A stretch of DNA of 64,000 nucleotides from Guptibacillus hwajinpoensis (GTDB lineage: Bacteria > Bacillota > Bacilli > Bacillales > Guptibacillaceae): positions 1,927,561 to 1,991,560 of the forward strand of contig NZ_LELK01000001.1 in assembly GCF_001039475.1 (NCBI RefSeq). The letters run 5' to 3'. Below the pieces are notes generated by a model that searched no databases, was not told the origin of the DNA, and saw nothing but the letters and a program-made list of their open reading frames with translations. Shown piece by piece: positions 45,773-53,965 of this stretch. Within the stretch, counting starts at the first letter, position 1; every line of letters starts with the position of its first letter. The translations under genes were made by a program, and so were the position numbers.

Positions 45773-46585
45773 TCAATCAAAGATGTGTTTGGCAAGCGCC
45801 TGCTTTAGTGTACTGTGTGTTTGGATTGAAGAAAAATCAATTCCTAGATGAACCATCGTCTGGGCTACTTCTGGTCGTATGCCTGAGAGTATACCTTTGA
45901 CACCAAGAAGTTCTAGAGAATAGATAATATTAAAGATATTATTCGCTACCATTGTATCTACAATCGTTACTCCAGAAAGGTCGATAAAGATATGGGTTAG
46001 ACTTTTCTGAGTCGATTCCCTTAAAGCCGTTTCCATTAACAAACTTGCACGATGAGTATCGATATCTCCTATAATAGGTAAAACCGCTACACCTTCAAGA
46101 ATGGGAACAACTGGTACAGAAAGTTCTAGAAACACTTCCTGAGCATGACTAAGGGTGCTCTTATACGCTGCTACATAGGCTGTACTAAAAGCATAAACAG
46201 CCTGATCAATTAAAGGGTTAATAATGCGTGAGATCTCAAAAACAGTTTGAAGCGAGCAATTAGACTCAACTGAAATTTCCTCGATCACTTGCCATAAAGC
46301 CTGTCTATATTGAGATGTATTACTAAGTGAATTGTCTAGCTCTGATCCATAGTTAACAGCAAATTCACCAGTATCGCGAGCCCAACTTGTGACACTTTCC
46401 ATTGCTTTACTACGATCACCTAGAATGGCATCTACACAAAGTTGAATCAATTCCTCATTTAACTTTGTTACCTTTTCATATTCAAACTCGTCATTAACTA
46501 GGCTTTTTGCTATTTCGTATTTTCTCTCTTGAATCTTCTCTCCAATCATGATGACTTCTTTTTCAATGACAGGATGTACTGACAT
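45773..46585 (-). CDS. RsbR-type stressosome co-antagonist (STAS domain)
   Basis: 270 residues from ATG 46585 behind CGGAGGTT. N-terminal non-haem globin-like region and C-terminal STAS domain (about 158-268). The two threonines phosphorylated by RsbT in RsbRA have equivalents: Thr177 (IIGDIDTHRA) and Thr211 (LSGVTIVDTMV). It would assemble with RsbS and RsbT to control sigma-B. No rsbS/rsbT is nearby, so it is a stand-alone paralogue. Confidence 0.92.
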   Translation of the reverse strand: MSVHPVIEKEVIMIGEKIQERKYEIAKSLVNDEFEYEKVTKLNEELIQLCVDAILGDRSKAMESVTSWARDTGEFAVNYGSELDNSLSNTSQYRQALWQVIEEISVESNCSLQTVFEISRIINPLIDQAVYAFSTAYVAAYKSTLSHAQEVFLELSVPVVPILEGVAVLPIIGDIDTHRASLLMETALRESTQKSLTHIFIDLSGVTIVDTMVANNIFNIIYSLELLGVKGILSGIRPEVAQTMVHLGIDFSSIQTHSTLKQALAKHIFD

Positions 46586-46799
46586 ACTTCTAACCTCCGA
46601 TATCATATCGAATCTCTTCTTCATTATAGAAGAAAAAAATTTATTTTACATTAAAAACTTCGTAGTCCCTCTCCGTTTTATATTCTTTGTTTGCATCATG
46701 GAGGCTTATAATCATCCTTTCAAAGAAACAAACACGCTCAAATCCAACACTTCTTTCTCTTTAGTCCTTCGCTTTTCAAAACCTTTTTCCAGATGATGT

Positions 46800-46827
46800 T
46801 TGCTTTTTTTGGAGGACGTGTTATACT
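46800..46827 (+). promoter_or_regulatory. Promoter and long 5' UTR of the cold-shock gene
   Basis: TTGCTT (46800-46805), 16-bp spacer, TATACT (46822-46827). It leaves about 120 untranslated bases before the ATG, typical of csp mRNAs. The stretch 46586-46799 shows nothing else assignable. Confidence 0.65.
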
Positions 46828-46956
46828 AAGGTTAATTATTGTTGTTCGGTACTGATTATTAAAGAATAGGCTACTTCAGAAAGTACTTACATCTCAAATG
46901 ATTATGTAGAGCAGTAATAGTAATATTTGTGCAAAACGCACTTGGAGGATACACAT

Positions 46957-47157
46957 ATGAACAAAGGTACAGTAAAATGGTTTAACGCAGAAAAAGGTTT
47001 TGGCTTCATCGAAGTTGAAGGCGGAGACGACGTATTCGTACATTTCTCAGCTATTCAAGGCGAAGGTTTCAAAACTCTTGAAGAAGGTCAAACAGTTACT
47101 TTTGACACTGAGCAAGGTAACCGCGGACCACAAGCTACTAACGTAACTAAAGCGTAA
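46957..47157 (+). CDS. csp: Cold-shock protein, CspA/CspB family
   Basis: 66 residues. RNP1 is KGFGFIEV and RNP2 is VFVHFSAI. The start [16 protein letters not shown] and length match Bacillus CspB/C/D. It is an RNA chaperone. ATG after TTGGAGGAT. The open frame extends upstream without a ribosome site. Confidence 0.96.
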   Translation: MNKGTVKWFNAEKGFGFIEVEGGDDVFVHFSAIQGEGFKTLEEGQTVTFDTEQGNRGPQATNVTKA

Positions 47158-47169
47158 ATAGCATATACT

Positions 47170-47203
47170 AAAAGGCTTTTCCCTTCTGGGAAAAGCCTTT
47201 TAT
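47170..47203 (+). terminator. Terminator of csp
   Basis: aaaaggcttttccc-ttct-gggaaaagcctttt, a perfect stem. Confidence 0.9.
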
Positions 47204-47211
47204 TTTGTTTT

Positions 47212-47628
47212 CTATTCAATTACGGGTAATACATTTGTCACATAGGTACCTGCAATTAAGTCGTGAAGAGAACGATGATCTGAACGAGTTGCAACCATAA
47301 TTATACTAATAAGAAACCCTATTCCCATCGTTAAGACATACACTAAGAAAGCTACAACAATTCTAAGAACCATCGTTAGAAATCCGGGCGGTTCCCCATT
47401 GATTCGAACGATCCTTATCCCGAGTACTCGTTTTCCAACCGTATAGCCATACCAGAAAATTGGCAGAAGAAAATAATAAAGAAACTGTATTAATCCACTC
47501 ACTTCTTCTCCAGATTGCCCTTGAATAACGTAATTAGTTAAAAGTGATAACGGTACACCAAGTAGAAAAGCATCGACTAAACAGGCACCTACACGCGGCC
47601 AAAACCCAACTGTAACCGTAGGATCCAT
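47212..47628 (-). CDS. RDD family membrane protein
   Basis: 138 residues from ATG 47628 behind CGGGAGGGG. The RDD signature is GFWPRVGACLVDAFLLGVPL near the N-terminus; three helices follow, with VGKRVLGIRIV in the central segment. Function unknown. It follows the cupin gene by about 40 bases in the same direction. Confidence 0.88.
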   Translation of the reverse strand: MDPTVTVGFWPRVGACLVDAFLLGVPLSLLTNYVIQGQSGEEVSGLIQFLYYFLLPIFWYGYTVGKRVLGIRIVRINGEPPGFLTMVLRIVVAFLVYVLTMGIGFLISIIMVATRSDHRSLHDLIAGTYVTNVLPVIE

Positions 47629-47667
47629 TCTGGAAAGCCCCTCCCGAATTACCTTTTTAACCAAAAG

Positions 47668-48033
47668 TTATGAAGTTGCCTCCTCTTTTATACTCATAAA
47701 TTTAGCTGGATCCAAATCACCCTCAATTGCGATTGCAGTCAGGCCATCCTCAGTTGTCGTTTCATGCCATTCATCTTTATCCCAAAACACTGCATCGCCC
47801 GCTTTTACTTTAACGAGTTCATCTTCTTCTCCTCTCACCCACCCTTCTCCACTCAGAATTAAGAATAGCTGAGGGGTGACAGCCTGGTGGTAACCGATAA
47901 TATTCTCTTTATCTAAATACATTGCTCCGATATGTACACTTGAATCCGTCTGGGTAATTCTTGACATAACAAATTGTGAACCAAATTTCGTTATTTCTTT
48001 GCCTGATGTGCGATTAAAGTTGTAAATTTCCAT
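47668..48033 (-). CDS. Cupin-domain protein
   Basis: 121 residues, single conserved beta barrel. Motifs include HIGAMYLDKENIIGYHQAV and AGDAVFWDKDEWHETTTEDG; the histidines could bind metal. ATG after TAGGAGGATATC. Substrate unknown. Confidence 0.85.
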   Translation of the reverse strand: MEIYNFNRTSGKEITKFGSQFVMSRITQTDSSVHIGAMYLDKENIIGYHQAVTPQLFLILSGEGWVRGEEDELVKVKAGDAVFWDKDEWHETTTEDGLTAIAIEGDLDPAKFMSIKEEATS

Positions 48034-48221
48034 ATCGATATCCTCCTACATTCGCTAAAATCTGTTTATAGTACTTATATTGGCAGCTAAAGATTATATC
48101 TAGTTACTTCCTTATATGGTACCTCTTCTCAAAGTACTCAAAACCTACCATTCTTGGTTACTCTCTTCATAAAATTCTCCCTAGATACTTTATTCTCATT
48201 CCTTGTGACTATTCCCTCCCG

Positions 48222-48294
48222 CTTGAAAATAATGGATTTGATTATTTTCAAGCATAGACAAAAGCAACCTCCAAGGAGATTGCTTTTGTCTATG
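48222..48294. repeat. Two adjacent perfect inverted repeats
   Basis: IR1: cttgaaaataat-ggatttg-attattttcaag (12-bp arms, 48222-48252). IR2: catagacaaaagcaa with ttgcttttgtctatg (15-bp arms, 48253-48294), whose right arm contains the stop of the MBL gene. IR2 probably terminates that gene, although the minus strand lacks a clean T run. The rest of 48034-48221 shows nothing assignable. Confidence 0.75.
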
Positions 48295-49114
48295 TATGAA
48301 ACAACTGACCTTCTAGTGCTTTGATGTAACGTTCAGCTGATTTTTGTACAGCACGATCTGCTTCAGTTACTACTATCTTATGAAATGCATTATAAATTCG
48401 ATTAAACTTGAGTGGGTTTACTTTGTCTGCCATCTCTTTCACTTTATTTGCAGGTAGGGGGATTAAATTCGGATAGCTGTACATAAAGCTTACCCACTCT
48501 TGATCTGCTACAACTTGAATAATATCTCCAGTTAGCAATAAGCCCCTTCCATCATTTCCACTTTCTGAATGAAGTACTGCTCCACCTTTGAAATGACCTC
48601 CAAGACGATAGATCGTTAACCCAGATGCAAGTTCTAGCGCCTCACCGCTCCAAAAATGAATAAGCTCACTATCTCTCATCACCCACTGTTGATCGTCTTC
48701 ATGAATATAAATCGGTACATTGAAAGCCTCTGCCCATTCTACCTGAGTTGAATAATAATGTGGATGGGAAAGAGCAATTGCATCGAGTCCACCCAGGTCC
48801 ATTATACGGTTGATTGTTTGTGAATCAAGATAGGATATGCAATCCCACATTAGATTAAAGCCACCTTGTTGAACAATATATGCTGTCTGACCAATTCCAA
48901 AAGATGGCGCAGTTGTAATACTATAAAGTCCTCTTTCTTCTTCAATCACTTGATTTTGAAACTGTTTCCCTTCCTGCATCTTTTCAAGCGTTGTCCACTC
49001 CTGTCCCTCAGGATTCACATATTGCCGCTCTTCCCTACAAATAGTACAACCCTCTGGATCGTTCTCCATTAATGCATATTGCGTACCACAGGTAATACAA
49101 ATGGATCGGTTCAT
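48290..49114 (-). CDS. MBL-fold hydrolase with N-terminal Cys4 motif
   Basis: 274 residues. The first 30 have CITC and CTIC pairs, a likely zinc ribbon. The MBL core shows ALSHPHYYSTQVEWAEAF (a degenerate HxHxDH), GGHFKGGAVLHSE and LLLTGDIIQVV. Loss of part of the metal motif makes the activity uncertain. ATG follows GGGAGAAG. Confidence 0.82.
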   Translation of the reverse strand: MNRSICITCGTQYALMENDPEGCTICREERQYVNPEGQEWTTLEKMQEGKQFQNQVIEEERGLYSITTAPSFGIGQTAYIVQQGGFNLMWDCISYLDSQTINRIMDLGGLDAIALSHPHYYSTQVEWAEAFNVPIYIHEDDQQWVMRDSELIHFWSGEALELASGLTIYRLGGHFKGGAVLHSESGNDGRGLLLTGDIIQVVADQEWVSFMYSYPNLIPLPANKVKEMADKVNPLKFNRIYNAFHKIVVTEADRAVQKSAERYIKALEGQLFHT

Positions 49115-49237
49115 GGGTATCTTCTCCCTTTCATTTACTCCTTAATCCTTATGGGAATTATAACCTAACTTGTTTCAGAGTGACTCAAGCAAATGTCTTA
49201 TTTGGGTCTACAACTTTTGTACGATGTCTATTTGTAA

Positions 49238-49521
49238 GGCTCTTTTCTAAAAGATTGTTGCTTTTTGAAGGATTTTTCTCAAAGGCTCTTTTCGTAAACA
49301 TTGTTGCTATAGGAGTAGGGTAATTTCCGCTCCAGGATGCTCGCTTTCCGCGGGGCGGGCGGTGAGCCTCCTTCCGCTCCAATCACTAATTGTGGTTTTT
49401 TTTCAATATTTGTATCAAAAGCAACAATCTTTTAGAAAAGAGCCTTCTTAAAAGAACCTGACTTCGCTAATTGGAGCGGAAATTGACCTACTCTTTCAGC
49501 AACAATGTCTACAAAAAGACC
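49238..49521. repeat. Core-less repeat copy (outer) interrupted by another copy
   Basis: Outer left part 49238-49283 (ggctcttttctaaaagattg onward) and outer right part 49445-49521 (ttcttaaaagaacctgactt .. caacaatgtctacaaaaaga) join to a short-form element like 56030 without its core. The inner element lies between them. Confidence 0.8.
49284..49444. mobile_element. Nested copy of the dispersed repeat (copy F, MITE-like)
   Basis: Complete element with ends ggctcttttcgtaaacattg and caacaatcttttagaaaaga, and an abbreviated GC core nearly identical to copy B. It is flanked by ttctcaaa (49276-49283) and ttcttaaa (49445-49452), a possible 8-base target duplication with one mismatch. No transposase inside. 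Confidence 0.65.
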
Positions 49522-49525
49522 AAGT

Positions 49526-49563
49526 AAAAAAAAAAGCACCCTACCAAGTTGGCAGAGTGCTTT
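49526..49563 (-). terminator. Terminator of ltaS
   Basis: agcactctgccaac-ttggtagggtgct on the minus strand followed by ten T. Confidence 0.88.
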
Positions 49564-49569
49564 TGATGA

Positions 49570-51549
49570 CTAATGTTCTTTTGAATGTTCATTGGATTGT
49601 TCTTTTGGTTGCTCAGGTGCTTCTTGCTCAGGATCAATTTGATTAACATTGTAGTTGTAATCATTTCGATCAACAGGTGTAAAACCTTCTGGATCGTAGA
49701 AGCGAAGCAGATCACCATATACAACCTTATCAGAAAGATCTAATGTTTCCTTAACGTATTTACCAGCATTTTCACATGCTTCTGAATCAACTTTTTCACC
49801 AGTCGGATTTGCATAACACTTTTCGTTAACTGATGTTACTTCAGGTGTTACGAAATCTCCATTACGGAATGGAACAATCTCACGATGATCTTCAGAAAGA
49901 AGATCTGAACCAAATGAGATGAACTCATCCGTTTCAACACCTAGTAGATGAAGGACTGTATCTCTAATATCGATCTGTCCACCATATTTGTGGACTTGCT
50001 TTCCTTCAACACCAGGCGCAGTAATGAATACCGGTACTCGCTGCATTTGTGCATTTTCGTAAGGATTCATTTCTTTACCCATTACTTTTTCCATTGCTTT
50101 GTTGTGATTGTTTGAGATACCATAATGATCACCATACATAACGATTACTGTATCTTCGTATAAACCAGATTCCTTAAGATCATTAAAGAATTGTTCAATC
50201 GATTCATCCATGTACTTCGCAGTTTGGAAGTAGCCATTTACAACTGAATCTTCTGTTTCAGGTGTAGGGAAATCGACATCTCCTTCATCCATCGTGAACG
50301 GGAAGTGGTTCGACAACGTTAGCATCTTCGCATGAAACGGTTCTTCAAGATTTTCAAGATATGGCATGGATTCTTCGAAGAATGGTTTATCTTTTAGACC
50401 ATAGTTATGAACGTTTTCCTCGCTCATATCATAGTAGCTTGAATCAAAGAATTTCTGAATACCAAACGATTTATACATTTCATCACGATTCCAGAATGTT
50501 TTACCATTACCGTGGAAAGATGACGTAGTGTATCCTCTTTGTTCAAGGATCGCTGGTTGAGCATGATACGTATTACGTGCTTTTTCCATTGCAACTGAGC
50601 CACTTGGTAGCGAATAAAGAGAGTTTGCCATCATAAATTCGGCATCAGATGTTTTTCCTTGTCCAACTTGACCGAAAATGTTGTCAAAGTAGAACGTATT
50701 CTGATCTTCTACCAGACTGTTTAAGAATGGCGTTACTTCTTGACCATTTACTTCTTTACCAATAACGAAAGTTTGGAATGATTCAAGTGAAATATAAATC
50801 ACATTTTTTCCTTCCGCTTTACCGAAGTACTCCGGGTTTGGTTCAGTACGGTTGGCCTCAACGAAGTTCCTTACGTCTGTAAGATCATCGCTGCTGGCAA
50901 ATGCACTCTGTGAATTCGATTTAATAGTCGTTATAGCATCGAAAATTTGATAGTTAAATTGTCCAAGATACTTAACAAGGTACGTACGATCAAATGAACG
51001 TGTAAGAAGTTCCGGACGATCTGTTTCAGCAAGGCCAAGGTTCACGATAAAAAAGACAGCGGCTGAAGCAAATAGTAACGAGATTTTCTTTCTTTTAATT
51101 GGTGCCTGCGGTTTAACAACCTTAAATAGAATCAATCCAAGGATGAGCAGTGTATCAACAAAGTAGAAAACATCTGTAAAGTTCATTAGCGCAAATGCAC
51201 TGTCTTTCAATTCTCCAGCATCATTTGTGTGCATAACTGTTGGCAACGTAATAAAATCATTAAAGAAGCGGTAGTAAACGACATTTGCATATAGAACGAA
51301 TGATAGCAAGAAATCAATAATCAGAATCGCCCATGCTCGTTTACGTCCTTTAAAGAATAAAGCAAAACCAAAGAAAAATAATAATGAACTAATCGGATTT
51401 AGAATCAGTAGAAATGACTGAAGGCCATTCTTAATACCTAATTCAAATTCAGTTTGATAGACTGCGTAGGTTTTTAACCAGAATAATAGAATGACGCCAA
51501 AGAACAATGTCCACGGCTTATTCATTTGAGCTTTAAATTGTTCACGCAT
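49570..51549 (-). CDS. ltaS: Lipoteichoic acid synthase
   Basis: 659 residues from ATG 51549, spaced well from AAGGAGGG; an ATG nine bases upstream is too close to it. Five N-terminal membrane helices (to about 195), then the extracellular sulfatase-fold domain. The nucleophile Thr lies in GQGKTSDAEF; other metal motifs are YISLESFQ and VIVMYGDHYG. It polymerises glycerol-phosphate using Mn. B. subtilis has four LtaS-type paralogues, so the exact one is unresolved. The C-terminus is a Gln/Glu/Pro-rich tail. Confidence 0.93.
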   Translation of the reverse strand: MREQFKAQMNKPWTLFFGVILLFWLKTYAVYQTEFELGIKNGLQSFLLILNPISSLLFFFGFALFFKGRKRAWAILIIDFLLSFVLYANVVYYRFFNDFITLPTVMHTNDAGELKDSAFALMNFTDVFYFVDTLLILGLILFKVVKPQAPIKRKKISLLFASAAVFFIVNLGLAETDRPELLTRSFDRTYLVKYLGQFNYQIFDAITTIKSNSQSAFASSDDLTDVRNFVEANRTEPNPEYFGKAEGKNVIYISLESFQTFVIGKEVNGQEVTPFLNSLVEDQNTFYFDNIFGQVGQGKTSDAEFMMANSLYSLPSGSVAMEKARNTYHAQPAILEQRGYTTSSFHGNGKTFWNRDEMYKSFGIQKFFDSSYYDMSEENVHNYGLKDKPFFEESMPYLENLEEPFHAKMLTLSNHFPFTMDEGDVDFPTPETEDSVVNGYFQTAKYMDESIEQFFNDLKESGLYEDTVIVMYGDHYGISNNHNKAMEKVMGKEMNPYENAQMQRVPVFITAPGVEGKQVHKYGGQIDIRDTVLHLLGVETDEFISFGSDLLSEDHREIVPFRNGDFVTPEVTSVNEKCYANPTGEKVDSEACENAGKYVKETLDLSDKVVYGDLLRFYDPEGFTPVDRNDYNYNVNQIDPEQEAPEQPKEQSNEHSKEH

Positions 51550-51635
51550 GACTGTCATTACCCTCCTTACGGGAAATTCCCGTTTTATATAAGATCTATT
51601 AATTAAATGTAAATTTATTGTTTTTTTACACGCTA

Positions 51636-51647
51636 ATACTCGAGTAT
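51636..51647. promoter_or_regulatory. Perfect 12-bp palindrome upstream of ltaS
   Basis: ATACTCGAGTAT, in the likely promoter zone of ltaS (minus-strand TATTATACT overlaps it). Confidence 0.4.
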
Positions 51648-51716
51648 AATACGCCCAATCTAGTTTAATGTCAAATTTCGCTCGAGGTATGTAATTGATG
51701 ATAAGTTAAGTTGGAA

Positions 51717-51743
51717 ACGTTATTTTAACGTCAATTACGTTAA
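51717..51743. promoter_or_regulatory. Overlapping ACGTTA/TAACGT palindromes upstream of ltaS
   Basis: ACGTTA-TTT-TAACGT (51717-51731) overlaps TTAACGT-CAATT-ACGTTAA (51725-51743); a further TAACG half-site occurs at about 51757. This looks like an operator cluster. Nothing else is assigned in 51550-51920. Confidence 0.5.
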
Positions 51744-51923
51744 TTTCAATGAATGTAACGCTACAGTAAAAGAAAGAAGGTAGAACCTTCAAAAACGATG
51801 CCATTATTATGAAGAATTAGGATGAAAACAAAAGGGTACTGAAGAAAGTTGTTAATGTTATCCATTCATTTAACAAGCATATTACGTTTACGTTCCAATA
51901 CAATATTCGTTTCAATATTAATG

Positions 51924-51953
51924 AAAAAAAGCGCCTCATTTAGAGGCGCTTTT
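51924..51953 (-). terminator. Terminator of the DHA2 exporter gene
   Basis: agcgcctc-attta-gaggcgct, with T run on the minus strand. Confidence 0.88.
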
Positions 51954-51954
51954 C

Positions 51955-53442
51955 TCATGATTCATTGACCGCAGGTTGTTCGCTCTGATCCCTTCTTTCC
52001 TCTGGAACAGCTTTACGAATAAACAGTGCGACTATTAAGCCAACTATCGTTAACCCAAATGCAACAAGGTAGACAAGGCCTACACCTGAAACGAGAGACT
52101 GACTGATTGTTTCAGCATTTGTTGGATTACTTGCTTCATCTAAATAGGTTTGTTGACGATTTGTCATAATGCTGATAAAAACAGAGACACCTATCGCACC
52201 TGAAACTGGCTGCAGCGTGTTCATGATTGCCGTTCCATGCGGATACAAATGTTTCGGCAGACCATTTAATCCATTCGTCTGGGCAGGCATCATGATTGCT
52301 GAGATCGACAGCATTAATAGAACGTAGCTGCCTATGATAATCCATATCGGAGTAGTTAATCCAATTGTACTAAACGTGAACATAACACCTGTAAGTACAA
52401 ATGATGCAGGAATAATTAACTTACGAGGACCAAATTTATCGAACAACTTTCCCATCACCGGTGACATGATTCCGTTCAATAGACTTCCGGGCAATAGAAT
52501 TAACCCAGCTGTTGCAGCCGATAAACCGAGTGGACCCTGCATATACATTGGCAAAATAATCTCAGATGAAAACATTGCCATGATGATAATAATAAATAAG
52601 ACGACAGCTATCGTGAACATCGGGTATTGGAGAACCCGTACATCAAGTAACGGTTCTTCTAATTTCAATTGTCTGAACACAAAATAGATAAGTGAAATAA
52701 CTCCAATAATGAGTGGTAAGAAAACGTTTGGGTTAAGGTAACCCATATCGCCTTCTCCCGCAAAACTAAATCCGAGTACAATACCGCCAAAACCAAGTGT
52801 CGAAAGTATGATTGAAGGAATATCAACTTTCGGCTTCGTAACCTCTCCAACATTTTTAAGAAACTTGTAGCCGAATCCAATTGAGAATAGTGCAAATGGA
52901 ATTACCGTAATAAAAAGGTATCTCCATCCAAGGTGCTCAACAATGAGGCCAGAAAGGGTTGGACCAATAGCAGGAGCAAACATAATGACAAGTCCTATCA
53001 TTCCCATAACTGACCCACGTCGTTCAGGTGGGAACACAAGTAGAAATGTATTAAATATAATCGGAATTAGTAAGCCCGTTCCAACCGCTTGAAGCAGTCT
53101 GCCACCTAATAGAATGGTGAAGGTTGGGGCAATCGCACAAATAACCGTTCCAATCGTGAAGATTGTCATCGTGCCAAGAAACATTTGACGAGTCGTATAC
53201 GATTGAAGTAGTAGTGCCGAAATCGGTGTTAATATCCCCATTACTAACATAAATCCAGTCGCCATCCACTGAACCGTGGCAGGTGTCACACTGAATCGTT
53301 CCATTAAAGTTGTTAAAGCTATATTCAAGAGCGTCTCATTAAGAATCGCAAAGAATGCTCCTATAATTAGAGATATCATCACTGGCTTTACATTAAAATC
53401 TGGATCCTCAGCCAGAAATTCGAATGTCTTGTTATTTTCCAT
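51955..53442 (-). CDS. DHA2-family MFS exporter (14 TM, EmrB/QacA type)
   Basis: 495 residues from ATG 53442 (AAAAAGGGG site about ten bases ahead). Fourteen hydrophobic segments. Motif C-like GFSFAGEG and the early NETLLNIALTTLMERFSVTPATVQWM are typical of EmrB/LmrB. A drug or metabolite proton antiporter. It diverges from the padR-chrA unit, whose operator could also reach its promoter. Confidence 0.9.
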   Translation of the reverse strand: MENNKTFEFLAEDPDFNVKPVMISLIIGAFFAILNETLLNIALTTLMERFSVTPATVQWMATGFMLVMGILTPISALLLQSYTTRQMFLGTMTIFTIGTVICAIAPTFTILLGGRLLQAVGTGLLIPIIFNTFLLVFPPERRGSVMGMIGLVIMFAPAIGPTLSGLIVEHLGWRYLFITVIPFALFSIGFGYKFLKNVGEVTKPKVDIPSIILSTLGFGGIVLGFSFAGEGDMGYLNPNVFLPLIIGVISLIYFVFRQLKLEEPLLDVRVLQYPMFTIAVVLFIIIIMAMFSSEIILPMYMQGPLGLSAATAGLILLPGSLLNGIMSPVMGKLFDKFGPRKLIIPASFVLTGVMFTFSTIGLTTPIWIIIGSYVLLMLSISAIMMPAQTNGLNGLPKHLYPHGTAIMNTLQPVSGAIGVSVFISIMTNRQQTYLDEASNPTNAETISQSLVSGVGLVYLVAFGLTIVGLIVALFIRKAVPEERRDQSEQPAVNES

Positions 53443-53600
53443 CTTTAAGTAACCCCTTTTTACGCGCAAATCAATAAAAAAACATCTTACTATATATCAT
53501 GTCCTATTAAAAGCATTTGCTTTTCTCCAATAGTTATTGTAAATGATTTATTAACTCTCCCCCGATTACTTGACCGGTATTTGAAAACAAATTACAATAA

Positions 53601-53615
53601 TATCGAATTTCGATA
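53601..53615. promoter_or_regulatory. Candidate PadR operator
   Basis: TATCGAA-T-TTCGATA, followed directly by the overlapping cgatatcg/atatcgatat palindromes, 16 bases before the ribosome site of the padR gene. Confidence 0.55.
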
Positions 53616-53644
53616 TCGATATGCGATTATAGGAGGTTGGTTTT

Positions 53645-53953
53645 CTGGATAACAAAGTGCTTCGTAAGCTTTTTCTAGGTTTTATTCAAATCCATATTCT
53701 TCATCATGCGAAGGAAGAAGCCATCTACGGGTCATGGATGCTTGACGAACTAATGGAGCATGGATATGAAATTAGTGCCGGCACCCTTTACCCAATTCTA
53801 CACACGATGGAAAAGGATGGATTGCTTACGAAAGAAGAAACAAATGTGAACGGCAAAATTCGAAAGTATTACCGTACGACAGATAAAGGAAATCATGTAT
53901 TACATGAAGCGAGAGCAAAAGCTTATGAACTTTTTAAGGAAATTAAAAGTTAA
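53645..53953 (+). CDS. PadR-family regulator (ChrI-like)
   Basis: 102 residues if it begins at CTG 53645, which would read MDNKVLRKLFLGFIQIHILHH and stands eight bases after AGGAGG. The next candidate, GTG 53657, is too far. PadR winged helix (LDELMEHGYEISAGTLYPILHTMEKDGLL, about 35-65) is clear. Thirteen bases upstream of chrA; PadR-family ChrI proteins control chromate transporters in Bacillus, so autoregulation of the pair is likely. Confidence 0.85.
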   Translation: MDNKVLRKLFLGFIQIHILHHAKEEAIYGSWMLDELMEHGYEISAGTLYPILHTMEKDGLLTKEETNVNGKIRKYYRTTDKGNHVLHEARAKAYELFKEIKS

Positions 53954-53965
53954 TGGGGGATATCA

